NCBI GenBank assembly: GCA_046052345.1
Contig: JBJOMN010000007.1
Coordinates: forward strand, 62,001 to 126,000
DNA length: 64,000 nucleotides
Direction of reading: 5' to 3'
Source of the DNA: Pollutiaquabacter sp046052345
Lineage (GTDB): Bacteria; Bacteroidota; Bacteroidia; AKYH767-A; 2013-40CM-41-45
This document shows, piece by piece, positions 8,379 through 17,061 of the stretch. Both the position numbers and the translations under genes were made by a program. The notes below the pieces were generated by a model, which saw only the letters and a list, made by a program, of their open reading frames with translations, did no database searches and was not told where the DNA came from. The stretch's first letter is position 1, and the number at the start of each line of letters is the position of its first letter.

Positions 8379-9944
8379 ATGGACAAAAGAGCTGTAATCC
8401 TGTGGTTGCTGTCGTTGCTTCACGCTGGCATAATGAATGGCCAAGTGTCGCAGGAGGCGGTATTGCCTGCATGGAACGACTCCTGCATGATCGATTCCGC
8501 CCATGCTTCCGGTCCGGAATCTTCTGCGGGCCGTTTGTTGCCTCCCTGTTCTCCTGTCGCTGCCAATGATAATTTCGCGGGAGCGGTCACGCTTACGCTC
8601 GGTGCTGCGTCCATAGCCGGCTCCACCTGCGGTTCGCTGGAGGCCAATGAGAAGACCGCATGCAATGCCAGTGCCGACCAGTCCGTATGGTACAAGTTCA
8701 CGGCGACTGCAGCCACCACCTATGTGGAAATCGTGAATGGCGGTTCCTGTTATATAGGATCTTCCGTCTGGCCGGGCAGTACATTGCCCACTGATCTCTG
8801 TACGCTGATCAACTGCCAGGCTGCTGCGAACGGTCCGGCTACTACTGTGTATCAGGTCGCAACATCAGTTGGTCGCACGTATGCCGTTCAGGTCACGTAT
8901 TCTTCCGGAATGGTCTGCGGCTCCGCAGGAAGTTTCAGTATACGCGCCACGAATACGGTTCCCGCATCACCCGTAAGCAATCCTCCGCCTCCGACAAACT
9001 GTTCCACGGCACCTGCAGGTTGTTACTTCACGTCCACGCCGGGTACGGTTTCCGCCGTCACATCCGCCTGCACGGGATATCCGCTGACATCCCAGACCAA
9101 TCTGGTAGTTTCCGGACTTTACAGCTTCCACACGGCAGCCACCAATTCCATCCAGCTCAGCAACCAGATCGTATTGAACTCCACCTGCGTGAACGGGAAT
9201 ATCGCATGGGGCCTCTACAAGATCTTCGATGCGAACTGCAATGTGATATCCTGCGGAAACATCGCCGGAGGCAATCTCAACAATGTCGCTTGCAATACGA
9301 CCTACTTCATACAGTACATGTGGGAAGAGCTGAGTTGCACGTATAACACCATGTGGCCGTATCAGTTCGTTCCTACAGGGACCGTGGGCTGCGGTACCTT
9401 GCCGGTCGACTGGTTGTCTTTCAATGCATATGCCGCGGAGTCCGCTGTTGAGCTGGAATGGACGACCGCGACGGAACAATATAACAGGTACTTCGTCGTC
9501 GAGCGTAGCACTGACGACAGGTCGTATCTTCCAATAGGATCGGTAGAGGGCAGCGGCACGTCCTCCGTAGCCACCAATTACCGATTTACCGATAATCATC
9601 CTTTGTCAGGAGCTGCTTATTACCGCATCCGTCAGACGGACATGGACGGGGCGATATCGTACTCCGAAACCGTTTTTGTCGACTCCCGATCCGAAGACCA
9701 TTTTATTTTTTATCCTAACCCGGCGGATGAGCGCATCAGTTTTGTTCCTCCGAAAGCGGGAGGAAGTCGGATCAGGGTCTGTTTTTTGGATGTCTACGGC
9801 TGTAAGAAATTCGAACAGATTTTCTCCTCTGACCGTAAGGGTTCACCCTTGGAAATCGACGTATCAGGGTTTACACCCGGCGTATATTCGGTAATAGTGG
9901 AATCTCCAACGGTAAGAAACCGTGGACGTGTTGTAATAAAGTAG
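8379..9944 (+). CDS. secreted T9SS type A cargo protein
   Basis: 521 residues: signal peptide (MDKRAVILWLLSLLHAG...), then Cys-rich beta-sandwich regions resembling prepeptidase C-terminal (PPC) modules (NDNFAGAVTLTLG..., DQSVWYKFTA), then a linker domain starting LPVDWLSFNAYAAESAVELEW and a T9SS type A sorting domain (FYPNPADERISF...). No catalytic motif is apparent. The C-terminal ~180 residues are clearly paralogous to the gene at 10438. It is predicted to be displayed on the surface as a structural or adhesin-like protein. The start was moved from an upstream GTG to the ATG giving a clean signal peptide. Confidence 0.82.
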   Translation: MDKRAVILWLLSLLHAGIMNGQVSQEAVLPAWNDSCMIDSAHASGPESSAGRLLPPCSPVAANDNFAGAVTLTLGAASIAGSTCGSLEANEKTACNASADQSVWYKFTATAATTYVEIVNGGSCYIGSSVWPGSTLPTDLCTLINCQAAANGPATTVYQVATSVGRTYAVQVTYSSGMVCGSAGSFSIRATNTVPASPVSNPPPPTNCSTAPAGCYFTSTPGTVSAVTSACTGYPLTSQTNLVVSGLYSFHTAATNSIQLSNQIVLNSTCVNGNIAWGLYKIFDANCNVISCGNIAGGNLNNVACNTTYFIQYMWEELSCTYNTMWPYQFVPTGTVGCGTLPVDWLSFNAYAAESAVELEWTTATEQYNRYFVVERSTDDRSYLPIGSVEGSGTSSVATNYRFTDNHPLSGAAYYRIRQTDMDGAISYSETVFVDSRSEDHFIFYPNPADERISFVPPKAGGSRIRVCFLDVYGCKKFEQIFSSDRKGSPLEIDVSGFTPGVYSVIVESPTVRNRGRVVIK

Positions 9945-10088
9945 CGTCCATTACACCATTTTTTTTCTGTTTCGGCCTAATTTGAAGGACCTGCATCTTC
10001 GAGCGGGTTCCCTTTGATCGCTCCCGGGAAGCCTGTTCGGTCATTTGCAGTCGTAAAGGAATGTCTTTTCATCAAATATTTTGAAAGC

Positions 10089-10445
10089 ATGAAAAACAGT
10101 ACGATAAGCCGGCACTTCGCATGGCCGATGCTGCTGCTCCTCGCCGGACCTTTGAAGGCCCAGCAGGTACAGCCGAACGATCCTCCTGTGCAGCAGGAGG
10201 TTATTGAACGCGATCCTAAAGCCGCCGCTCCGGGAACGTATCAGTTCATTGTCACACCCAAGGGTGCCCGGGATGCCATCCTCAAGGACTTCCTGGTTAC
10301 TGCTGAAGTGCTTCGCAGGCAGCATGAAACGGTCTACTACCGTATTTCAGGCGATGTGACGATGATGGTCGTTTCACAGGACGAGCTTTGCCGACCGGAT
10401 TTCCGGCCGCTGCCCGAATACGTCTTGCGTAAAGAAGATGATTGA
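10089..10445 (+). CDS. small secreted protein of unknown function
   Basis: 118 residues with an N-terminal signal peptide (hydrophobic WPMLLLLAGPL, cleavage near KAQ) and a short mature part of about 90 residues with no recognised domain. Its last 8 bases overlap the start of the T9SS cargo gene (ATGATTGA), a typical translational-coupling arrangement, which suggests the two products work together or need matched amounts. The start is the ATG that opens the signal peptide. A periplasmic partner or chaperone of the downstream protein is possible but is only an inference. Confidence 0.65.
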   Translation: MKNSTISRHFAWPMLLLLAGPLKAQQVQPNDPPVQQEVIERDPKAAAPGTYQFIVTPKGARDAILKDFLVTAEVLRRQHETVYYRISGDVTMMVVSQDELCRPDFRPLPEYVLRKEDD

Positions 10446-11952
10446 TCCGGGAAGATATTTTCGTCTTTTCGTTTTTCTTTTACTGGCAAGTTCGGTACGC
10501 ATCTCCTTTGCCCAGACCGGAACAAGCTGCTCGAATCCGTATATCATTTATCCTGCTACTTCCTGCTCGAACACATGCGGCAACCAATTTTGCGGGGGGA
10601 TGCAATGCCCTACCGGTAATTGCAATTCCTATGTCACTGCTGCAGGAAGTTCCGGAGGATTGAATCCCGGTTGCACGACCGATAACGAGACTACCCAGAA
10701 CGTCGTATGGCTGAGAGTGACAGCCACCGCCGACAACATTACCATCAACAACGGATCACCCTATACAGGATCCGGATCGGCGAATGCCAACCGTCGGGAT
10801 TACGCGGTGTATTCGGGCACCTGCGGCAATCTCACCCAGATCGCCTGCGGTTCTGTCGCCGGCGGGTCATCGGCCCCCGTTACCGGATTGGTGGCCGGAC
10901 AGACCTATTATATCATGGTCTCGCCGTCGTCCCTGAACACGACGGCAAATGCAACGAGCATCTGTATCACTTCCACTGTCGGCTATGTGGCTCCGGGCAA
11001 CACCTGTGCGAATGCAGTATCGCTGAACACCAACACCACTTACACGTTTACCAATGCAGGCGCTACCGCAGATGCCGTCATCTGCAACGGTTCGGTCGAG
11101 AACAACGTCTGGTACCGCTGGTGTGCTCCGGCGAACTGGCCGGTAGGACAGCAGGCCTATATCAATGTCAATAACCAAGTATGCAACGCAACGTACGGCC
11201 TGCAGCTTTCCGTATGGAATACCGGCAACAATTGTCCCGTATCCACAGCCAACCAGTCCCTGATATGCCAGAATCCCGGAACGCTGACACAGTATTATTA
11301 CCAGTGGACGGCGGTCGCTAACCAATGTTATTACATCACCATCGACGGATTTGCCGGCACAGCCTGCTCCTACAGCCTGACGGTAGGTTCCATCATCGTG
11401 CTTCCCGTTGAGTTGTTGGAATTCCAGGCAGCTGCTGTGAACGACCGCGTCGCCCTGAGATGGTCCACCGCCAGCGAGATCAACAATGATTATTTCATCG
11501 TGGAGCGTTCGAAAGAAGGACATGAGTTCGAGCCGGTGGTCCGCGTCGAGGGTGCAGGCACGGTTTCCGTCACCTCGCACTATGAGGCGGAAGACCTGCA
11601 ACCGTTCTCAGGGATCTCCTATTACCGCCTTCGCCAGACGGACTTTGACGGAACGGTCACCTATTCCGATCCGATAGCTGTCAACAACCAGTCACTGCTC
11701 AGAGGCTTCAACCTGACGCCGAATCCGGCATCTTCATCCTTATTCATTCGGATGCAGGCATGTCCCGAAGGGCAGCAGGTCCTGAAGATATATGGAGTCT
11801 CCGGACAATTGGTCTTTGAGAAGACCTTGTCGCCCTCATTGCAGGTACATGAGGAGACGCTGGACCTGTCATTTCTTCATACCGGTGTCTACAACGTGGT
11901 CCTGGAGACACCTACGGCCGTCTTCAATGAACGGTTGATGCGTCGTAACTGA
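10438..11952 (+). CDS. secreted T9SS type A cargo protein, paralogous to 8379-9944
   Basis: 504 residues with a signal peptide (RLFVFLLLASSVRISFAQ), Cys-rich N-terminal region (CSNTCGNQFCGGMQCPTGNC), two PPC-like beta-sandwich repeats (TQNVVWLRVTATADNIT and ENNVWYRWCAP), then the linker LPVELLEFQAAAVNDRVALRW and a T9SS type A sorting domain with NLTPNPASSSLF. The linker plus sorting domain aligns with the protein at 8379 over its length (WSTASEINNDYFIVERS versus WTTATEQYNRYFVVERS), so the two share a recent common export module. Surface display is expected; no enzymatic motif was seen. Confidence 0.83.
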   Translation: MIDPGRYFRLFVFLLLASSVRISFAQTGTSCSNPYIIYPATSCSNTCGNQFCGGMQCPTGNCNSYVTAAGSSGGLNPGCTTDNETTQNVVWLRVTATADNITINNGSPYTGSGSANANRRDYAVYSGTCGNLTQIACGSVAGGSSAPVTGLVAGQTYYIMVSPSSLNTTANATSICITSTVGYVAPGNTCANAVSLNTNTTYTFTNAGATADAVICNGSVENNVWYRWCAPANWPVGQQAYINVNNQVCNATYGLQLSVWNTGNNCPVSTANQSLICQNPGTLTQYYYQWTAVANQCYYITIDGFAGTACSYSLTVGSIIVLPVELLEFQAAAVNDRVALRWSTASEINNDYFIVERSKEGHEFEPVVRVEGAGTVSVTSHYEAEDLQPFSGISYYRLRQTDFDGTVTYSDPIAVNNQSLLRGFNLTPNPASSSLFIRMQACPEGQQVLKIYGVSGQLVFEKTLSPSLQVHEETLDLSFLHTGVYNVVLETPTAVFNERLMRRN

Positions 11953-11969
11953 CGCTTCGTGAGATTGGT

Positions 11970-11977
11970 TAAATTTG
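11970..11977 (+). promoter_or_regulatory. -7 box of the LtaS-like gene (TAAATTTG)
   Basis: Exact TAnnTTTG match, 30 nt before the ATG at 12008. Because the box overlaps the upstream in-frame TTG at 11975, translation most likely begins at 12008. Confidence 0.5.
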
Positions 11978-12007
11978 CAGGTATTGCCGTCAACAAAGAT
12001 TGACGCA

Positions 12008-13876
12008 ATGGCAACCGTGCTACGACCCCATCTCCGATACTTCGCCCGTATACTCCTGTTCTATCTGGCCTTGTTTTCCGGCTGGAGAGTTGTTTTCATC
12101 TCGGTAAATGTCTGGTTGGAGAAGGGCAAAGACCTTTCCTCCGCTTTGCCGGCCCTTTATTACGGCTTGAGAATGGATCTGTCGGTGTCCGGGTATCTTA
12201 TTTCGCCGATCGTGATCCTGTGGGCACTTCAGCAACGGATGCAAAAATCCGGATGGAATCTCCTGCACCGCTCCTTACACGTTTTTTTCATCGGCATCGC
12301 GACGCTGATTGGCATGGGGAATGTATTGATCTATCGTTTCTGGGGGTCGATGCTGAATTATCGCGCCCTTACCTATCTCACGGATCCTAAGGAAGTGGCG
12401 ATGAGTCTGACACCCTTTCAGGCCATCGCGGTACTTATTGCCTTTACGGTTGCGCTGTGGGCGGCATTTCGGCTTTTTCGTCGGCTCGTACCGGCTACGA
12501 TTCCCGTAAGCGGCCTGAGTTTGCGCACCGTGTTATTGATTTCTGCGCTGCTGCTGGGAATTTCGTTGCTGGCCATACGGGGCGGTCTTCAGAAAAACCC
12601 GATGAACGAGAGCCTGGTGTATTTCTCTCCGGATATCGACTGTAACAGTGCTGCAGTGAATCCGATATGGCATCTGGCCTACGACTTATCCGGTGCGACC
12701 TCGGATACGCGAAATCCGTTTGCATTCATGACCACTGAAACGGCTGATAAGGCATTAGCCGGTTTCCGTGCGCATCGTCTGGATGATGCTCCGCATATCC
12801 TGACCAACGACCGTCCTAATGTCATCATCATCCTGTTGGAAAGCTTCACCGCGGATATCGTCGGTGCAATGGGCGGTGATTCCGGCGTCACACCTTTTCT
12901 GGATTCCCTCATCTCCCACGGTTTGCTGTTCGACAGCATTTATTCTTCAGGATTCCGGACCGATCAGGGGATCGTTTCCGTATTGAACGGATGGCCGGCC
13001 ACACCGTATCATTCCATCATGCGTTCGGTGGAGAAGTGCCGAAAGCTGCCGTCACTTTCGAAATCCTTGGATTCACTGAGTTATTCCACCTCTTTCTATT
13101 ACGGCGGAGAAAGCAACTTCTCCAATATGAACGCGTATCTCCTCGAGCAGGGATTTTCAAAACTGGTGGACCAGCGGGACTTCGATGACAATGTTCCCCG
13201 GGGCCAGTGGGGCGTATATGACCTCGAAGTCTTGCTGCGACAGTCCGCCGAACTGGACGTAGCGCATCAGCCTTTCCTGAGCGTGGTGATGACACTCAGC
13301 AATCATGAGCCGTTCGATGTGCCGGGTCCGCCGGTGTTCAAAGGTGATTCCGCTCCTGCCAGGTTCCGTAACGCAGCGCGCTATACGGACGAGTCGCTTC
13401 GCGCATATTTCAAAGGGGCCTCGAAAAAGCCTTGGTACCGTAATACGCTTTTCATACTGGCGGCCGACCACGCGCACGAGCTTCCCCGAGGACGTTATGT
13501 GCTTTATCCGGAAGGGAGACATATCCCTTTGCTGTTCTACGGTCCGGTGCTGGCGGATACTGTCTCTGGTACACGTTGCGGGAAAATCGGAGGTCACCAC
13601 GACATTGCCGCAACGTTACTCCTTCAGCTGGGACTTCCGGCTGCTCCGTTCAAATGGAGCAAAAACCTGCTGGCACCGACCTCGCCCTCGTTTGCATACC
13701 TTCCTTACGAGAATTATTTAACATGGGTCGGCCCCCGGGGCTGGTTCCTTCGTTCGTTGGAAGCCGACACCGTCGTTGCGAAATCCAAAGGGACGGAAAT
13801 ACGTAACGGTGATGCATGGGACATACAATCCCATGCATTCATGCAGGAGCATTACTCCGATTACCTGAAATTTTGA
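12008..13876 (+). CDS. LTA synthase/phosphoglycerol transferase-family membrane protein
   Basis: 622 residues: about five N-terminal membrane helices (residues ~10-190) followed by a large extracytoplasmic sulfatase-fold domain. That domain shows NVIIILLESFTADIVG (metal-binding Glu), SSGFRTDQGIVSVLNGW, where the Thr is placed like the catalytic nucleophile of LtaS, and AADHAHELP (metal-binding D-H). This is the LtaS/OpgB/EptA-like alkaline-phosphatase superfamily. In a Gram-negative it more likely transfers phosphoglycerol or a related head group to a periplasmic glycan or lipid than makes lipoteichoic acid; the acceptor is unknown. It converges on accC with a 19-bp gap. Confidence 0.88.
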   Translation: MATVLRPHLRYFARILLFYLALFSGWRVVFISVNVWLEKGKDLSSALPALYYGLRMDLSVSGYLISPIVILWALQQRMQKSGWNLLHRSLHVFFIGIATLIGMGNVLIYRFWGSMLNYRALTYLTDPKEVAMSLTPFQAIAVLIAFTVALWAAFRLFRRLVPATIPVSGLSLRTVLLISALLLGISLLAIRGGLQKNPMNESLVYFSPDIDCNSAAVNPIWHLAYDLSGATSDTRNPFAFMTTETADKALAGFRAHRLDDAPHILTNDRPNVIIILLESFTADIVGAMGGDSGVTPFLDSLISHGLLFDSIYSSGFRTDQGIVSVLNGWPATPYHSIMRSVEKCRKLPSLSKSLDSLSYSTSFYYGGESNFSNMNAYLLEQGFSKLVDQRDFDDNVPRGQWGVYDLEVLLRQSAELDVAHQPFLSVVMTLSNHEPFDVPGPPVFKGDSAPARFRNAARYTDESLRAYFKGASKKPWYRNTLFILAADHAHELPRGRYVLYPEGRHIPLLFYGPVLADTVSGTRCGKIGGHHDIAATLLLQLGLPAAPFKWSKNLLAPTSPSFAYLPYENYLTWVGPRGWFLRSLEADTVVAKSKGTEIRNGDAWDIQSHAFMQEHYSDYLKF

Positions 13877-13895
13877 AACCGCCTTACTGTTGCAA

Positions 13896-15233
13896 TCACT
13901 GCATCACGAAGGTCTCAAGGAACTTGGTGGTGTAGTTGCCTTTGCGGAAGTCCTCGTTGCGCATCAGTTGCTGATGGAACGGAATCGTCGTCTTGACGCC
14001 TTCCACGACGAATTCGCTGAGTGCGCGCTCCATGGTGTTGATCGCTTCCTCGCGGGTCTGCGCGATGGTGATCAGCTTGGCGATCATGGAATCGTAGTTG
14101 GGCGGGATGACGTAGCCGGCATAGATGTGCGAATCGACCCGAACGCCATGTCCGCCGGGAACGTGAAGTACTGTGATCTTTCCGGGGGAGGGACGGAAGC
14201 CGTTGTACGGGTCTTCCGCGTTGATGCGGCATTCGATCGCGCACATGGTGGGGAAATAGTTCTTGCCGCTGATGGGTATCCCTGCAGCGATCTTGATCTG
14301 TTCCTTGATCAGGTCATAATTGATCACTTCTTCCGTGACCGGATGCTCGACCTGTATACGCGTATTCATCTCCATGAAGTAGAAGTTCCGGTGCTTGTCG
14401 ACCAGGAATTCGACAGTTCCGACACCTTCGTATTTGACGGCGAGTGCGGCCTTGATGGCGGCTTCTCCCATCTTCTCACGGAGTTCGGGGGTCATGAATG
14501 GAGACGGAGTCTCTTCGCAGAGTTTCTGGTGACGGCGCTGCACGGAACAATCGCGTTCGCTGAGATGACACGCCGTGCCGAACTGGTCGCCGGCGATCTG
14601 GATTTCGATGTGACGGGGCTCCTCGATATATTTCTCCAGATACATGCCGTCGTTGCCGAATGCCGCACCCGCTTCCTGCCGGGCCGACTCCCAGAGCGAT
14701 TCGAAATCCTCCGGTTTCCAGACGATACGCATACCGCGTCCTCCGCCGCCGGCGGTCGCCTTCAGGATGACCGGATAACCGATCTGCTTGGCGATCTTGA
14801 GGCCCGTCTTCAGGTCGGTCAGCAATCCGTCACTGCCGGGAATGGTAGGAACGCCGGCTTTCTTCATCGTGTCCTTGGCATTGGACTTGTCACCCATCGA
14901 ATCAATCTGTTCAGGTGTTGCGCCGATGAACTTGATGCCATGTTCCGCACAGATGGCGGAGAACTTGGAGTTCTCAGAAAGGAAACCGTAGCCCGGATGG
15001 ATGGCATCGGCATTGGTGATTTCAGCCGCAGCGATGATGCGCGGAATGTTCAGGTACGAATCACGGCTCGGAGGAGGCCCTATGCATACCGCCTCGTCCG
15101 CGAATCGGACATGCAGACTGTCCTTGTCGGCGGTCGAATAGACCGCGACGGTACGGATGTCCATTTCCTTGCAGGTACGGATGATACGGAGAGCGATCTC
15201 TCCGCGGTTGGCGATCAGGATCTTTTTGAACAT
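13896..15233 (-). CDS. accC: acetyl-CoA carboxylase biotin carboxylase subunit
   Basis: 445 residues. It carboxylates the biotin of AccB using ATP and bicarbonate, the first half-reaction of acetyl-CoA carboxylase. Visible motifs are KILIANRGEIALRIIRTCKE, the ATP-grasp glycine loop KATAGGGGRGMRIV, EKYIEEPRHIEIQ, HLSERDCSVQRRHQKL and FMEMNTRIQVEHPVTE with the catalytic EMN/RIQVEH. Length is normal. It lies 63 bp after accB in the yceD-rpmF-plsX-fabH-accB-accC cluster; accA/accD are elsewhere. Confidence 0.97.
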   Translation of the reverse strand: MFKKILIANRGEIALRIIRTCKEMDIRTVAVYSTADKDSLHVRFADEAVCIGPPPSRDSYLNIPRIIAAAEITNADAIHPGYGFLSENSKFSAICAEHGIKFIGATPEQIDSMGDKSNAKDTMKKAGVPTIPGSDGLLTDLKTGLKIAKQIGYPVILKATAGGGGRGMRIVWKPEDFESLWESARQEAGAAFGNDGMYLEKYIEEPRHIEIQIAGDQFGTACHLSERDCSVQRRHQKLCEETPSPFMTPELREKMGEAAIKAALAVKYEGVGTVEFLVDKHRNFYFMEMNTRIQVEHPVTEEVINYDLIKEQIKIAAGIPISGKNYFPTMCAIECRINAEDPYNGFRPSPGKITVLHVPGGHGVRVDSHIYAGYVIPPNYDSMIAKLITIAQTREEAINTMERALSEFVVEGVKTTIPFHQQLMRNEDFRKGNYTTKFLETFVMQ

Positions 15234-15296
15234 GGGAAGGTACTGGGTATGAAAACGGAATGACCGGAAAGCGAGGCGGCATAGGCCGCCGTGTCA

Positions 15297-15776
15297 TCAG
15301 CTGGGATCTACCAGGAAGAGCGGTTGGTCGTACTCGACCGGCGAGGCGTTGTCGACCAACACCTTCACGATACGTCCGGAGACTTCGGACTCGATCTCGT
15401 TGAACAGCTTCATCGCCTCGATGATGCACAGGACTTTGCCGGCCTTCACTTCGTCACCGACGTTCACGAAGGAGGGCTTGTCAGGAGAGGAAGAACGGTA
15501 GAAGGTGCCGATCATCGGCGACTTGATGGTGACGAGTTTGGATTCATCGGCAGCCTTCGGGGCTTCAGGTGCTTTGGGAGCTGCAGGAGCCGGGGCAGCA
15601 GCAGGAGCCGCTGCATGAATCACCTGAGGGGCGGCCGCGTGCACGACTGCCGGAGCAGCCATCGCGCCATGGGAGGTCTTGATGACGATGCGGAAGTCCT
15701 TTTGCTCGAGACTTACCTCGTTGACGCCGCTCTTTTGAACGAACTGGATGAGGCTTTCGATTTCTTTCAGGTTCAT
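15297..15776 (-). CDS. accB: acetyl-CoA carboxylase biotin carboxyl carrier protein
   Basis: About 159 residues: N-terminal MNLKEIESLIQFVQKSGVNE helix, an Ala/Pro-rich flexible hinge, and a C-terminal biotinyl domain with the biotin-accepting Lys in CIIEAMKLFNEIESE. It carries carboxybiotin between AccC and the carboxyltransferase. The ATG chosen gives the conserved family start. An in-frame GTG at 15830 would add 18 Lys/Pro-rich residues and cannot be excluded. The gene is followed by accC and preceded by a 10-bp palindrome and a -7 box. Confidence 0.94.
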   Translation of the reverse strand: MNLKEIESLIQFVQKSGVNEVSLEQKDFRIVIKTSHGAMAAPAVVHAAAPQVIHAAAPAAAPAPAAPKAPEAPKAADESKLVTIKSPMIGTFYRSSSPDKPSFVNVGDEVKAGKVLCIIEAMKLFNEIESEVSGRIVKVLVDNASPVEYDQPLFLVDPS

Positions 15777-15862
15777 ATTCAGTGTGGTAGCAGGCTTTGG
15801 AGCCTTGATTGAGGTTTTCTTGCTTTTCACGTTGTTCGATTTTGATTAAAACCCGCAAAAAA

Positions 15863-15887
15863 CGCAGAAAAAAGTCCTTTTTCTGCG
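15863..15887. repeat. perfect 10-bp inverted repeat in the fabH-accB gap
   Basis: CGCAGAAAAA and its exact complement flank a 5-nt AGTCC loop (arms 15863-15872 and 15878-15887). On the minus strand it lies between the accB -7 box and the accB start, so it would fold in the accB leader. It could equally end part of the fabH message. It has an A/U-rich stem base on both strands. Confidence 0.6.
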
Positions 15888-15898
15888 CAATCTGCCTT

Positions 15899-15906
15899 CA
15901 AACCTA
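15899..15906 (-). promoter_or_regulatory. -7 box upstream of accB (TAGGTTTG)
   Basis: Exact TAnnTTTG match on the minus strand in the 235-bp space between fabH and accB, suggesting accB-accC has its own promoter with a leader of roughly 60-115 nt that includes the hairpin at 15863-15887. Confidence 0.45.
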
Positions 15907-16011
15907 CGGCAAAAAAGGATATCAGGCAAGAGGGCGTAGCGGGAAGAACGCTGCCGCACTACGGCGTCAATCAGGCCCTAAAAAACTGGAATTCAGGAAG
16001 ATGTTAAGTGA

Positions 16012-17001
16012 TTAATAAGCCCATCGGAGCCAGACGCTTCCCCAGGTGAATCCTCCTCCGAAGGCTGCCAGGATGAGGTTGTCCCCTTTGTGGAGCTGCT
16101 TTTCGTAGTCCCACAAGCACAGCGGAATGGTACCGCTGGTGGTGTTACCGTACTTCTGGATGTTGAGCATCACTTTTTCCGGACCGACGTTCATCCGGTT
16201 GGCGGTAGCATCAATGATCCGTTTGTTCGCCTGGTGCGGAACCAGCCACGCGATATCTTCCCCTTTCAGGTGATTGCGCTCCATGATTTCAGCGGAGACG
16301 TCCGCCATGCGCGTCACCGCGAATTTGAAAACGGGCTGTCCGTCCTGGAAGACGAAATGTTCTTTCGCATCCACGGTCGCATGCGAAGCGGGTTTGACGG
16401 ATCCGCCGGCCTTCTGATGCAGATAGATCCTTCCTGAGCCGTCGCTGCGAAGGATGGAATCGAGGATGCCGTAACCGTCCGTATCAGGCTCCAGCAAAAC
16501 GGCGCCGGCTCCGTCACCGAACAGGACACAGGTAGTACGGTCGGTATAATCGACGATGCTCGACATCTTGTCGGCACCCACCACCACCACTTTCTTGTAC
16601 TGGCCGGATTCGATGAACTTGGAACCGGTCACCAACGCATACAGGAATCCGGAACAGGCCGCGGAGATGTCGTACCCGAAGGCGTTCTTGGCACCGGCCT
16701 TGTCACAAATGATGTTCGCGGTGGCGGGAAATACGAAGTCCGGCGTGGTGGTCGCACAGATCAGCATGTCGATTTCCATGGGGTCGATACCCCGCTTGCG
16801 GCAAAGATCCAGTACGGCAGGAGCACCCATGTCGGAGGTGCCCAAGCCTTCCCCTTTGAGGATATGGCGTTCCTTGATGCCGGTCCGGGAGGTGATCCAC
16901 TCGTCAGTGGTATCCACCAGTTTCTCCAGCTCCTTGTTGGTCAGGATGTAATCGGGTACATATCCGCCGATAGCGGTGATCGCAGCAGTGACTTTGCCCA
17001 T
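16012..17001 (-). CDS. fabH: beta-ketoacyl-ACP synthase III
   Basis: 329 residues. It starts type II fatty-acid synthesis by condensing an acyl-CoA with malonyl-ACP. The catalytic triad is visible: Cys in ISAACSGFLYALVTG, His in WLVPHQANKRI, and Asn in QKYGNTTSGTIPL (commonly GNTSAASIP; here T-T-S-G-T). The N-terminal ITAIGGYVPDYILTN is typical. It lies 60 bp after plsX and has a TACTTTTG box 17 nt before its ATG, so it may be transcribed both with plsX and separately. Confidence 0.97.
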   Translation of the reverse strand: MGKVTAAITAIGGYVPDYILTNKELEKLVDTTDEWITSRTGIKERHILKGEGLGTSDMGAPAVLDLCRKRGIDPMEIDMLICATTTPDFVFPATANIICDKAGAKNAFGYDISAACSGFLYALVTGSKFIESGQYKKVVVVGADKMSSIVDYTDRTTCVLFGDGAGAVLLEPDTDGYGILDSILRSDGSGRIYLHQKAGGSVKPASHATVDAKEHFVFQDGQPVFKFAVTRMADVSAEIMERNHLKGEDIAWLVPHQANKRIIDATANRMNVGPEKVMLNIQKYGNTTSGTIPLCLWDYEKQLHKGDNLILAAFGGGFTWGSVWLRWAY

Positions 17002-17018
17002 GGTTTAACAATGAGCGA

Positions 17019-17026
17019 CAAAAGTA
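17019..17026 (-). promoter_or_regulatory. -7 box of fabH (TACTTTTG)
   Basis: Exact TAnnTTTG match on the minus strand in the plsX-fabH gap, 17 nt before the fabH ATG. It indicates an internal promoter of the lipid cluster. Confidence 0.5.
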
Positions 17027-17061
17027 AAAAAATAAAGAGAGGAAGACGGATAAGGCAGCCG

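Noticed and set aside
13890..15263. Long plus-strand open frame (over 450 codons) opposite accC
   Set aside because: Antisense frame created by G+C-rich codon bias of accC; accC is certain from its motifs.
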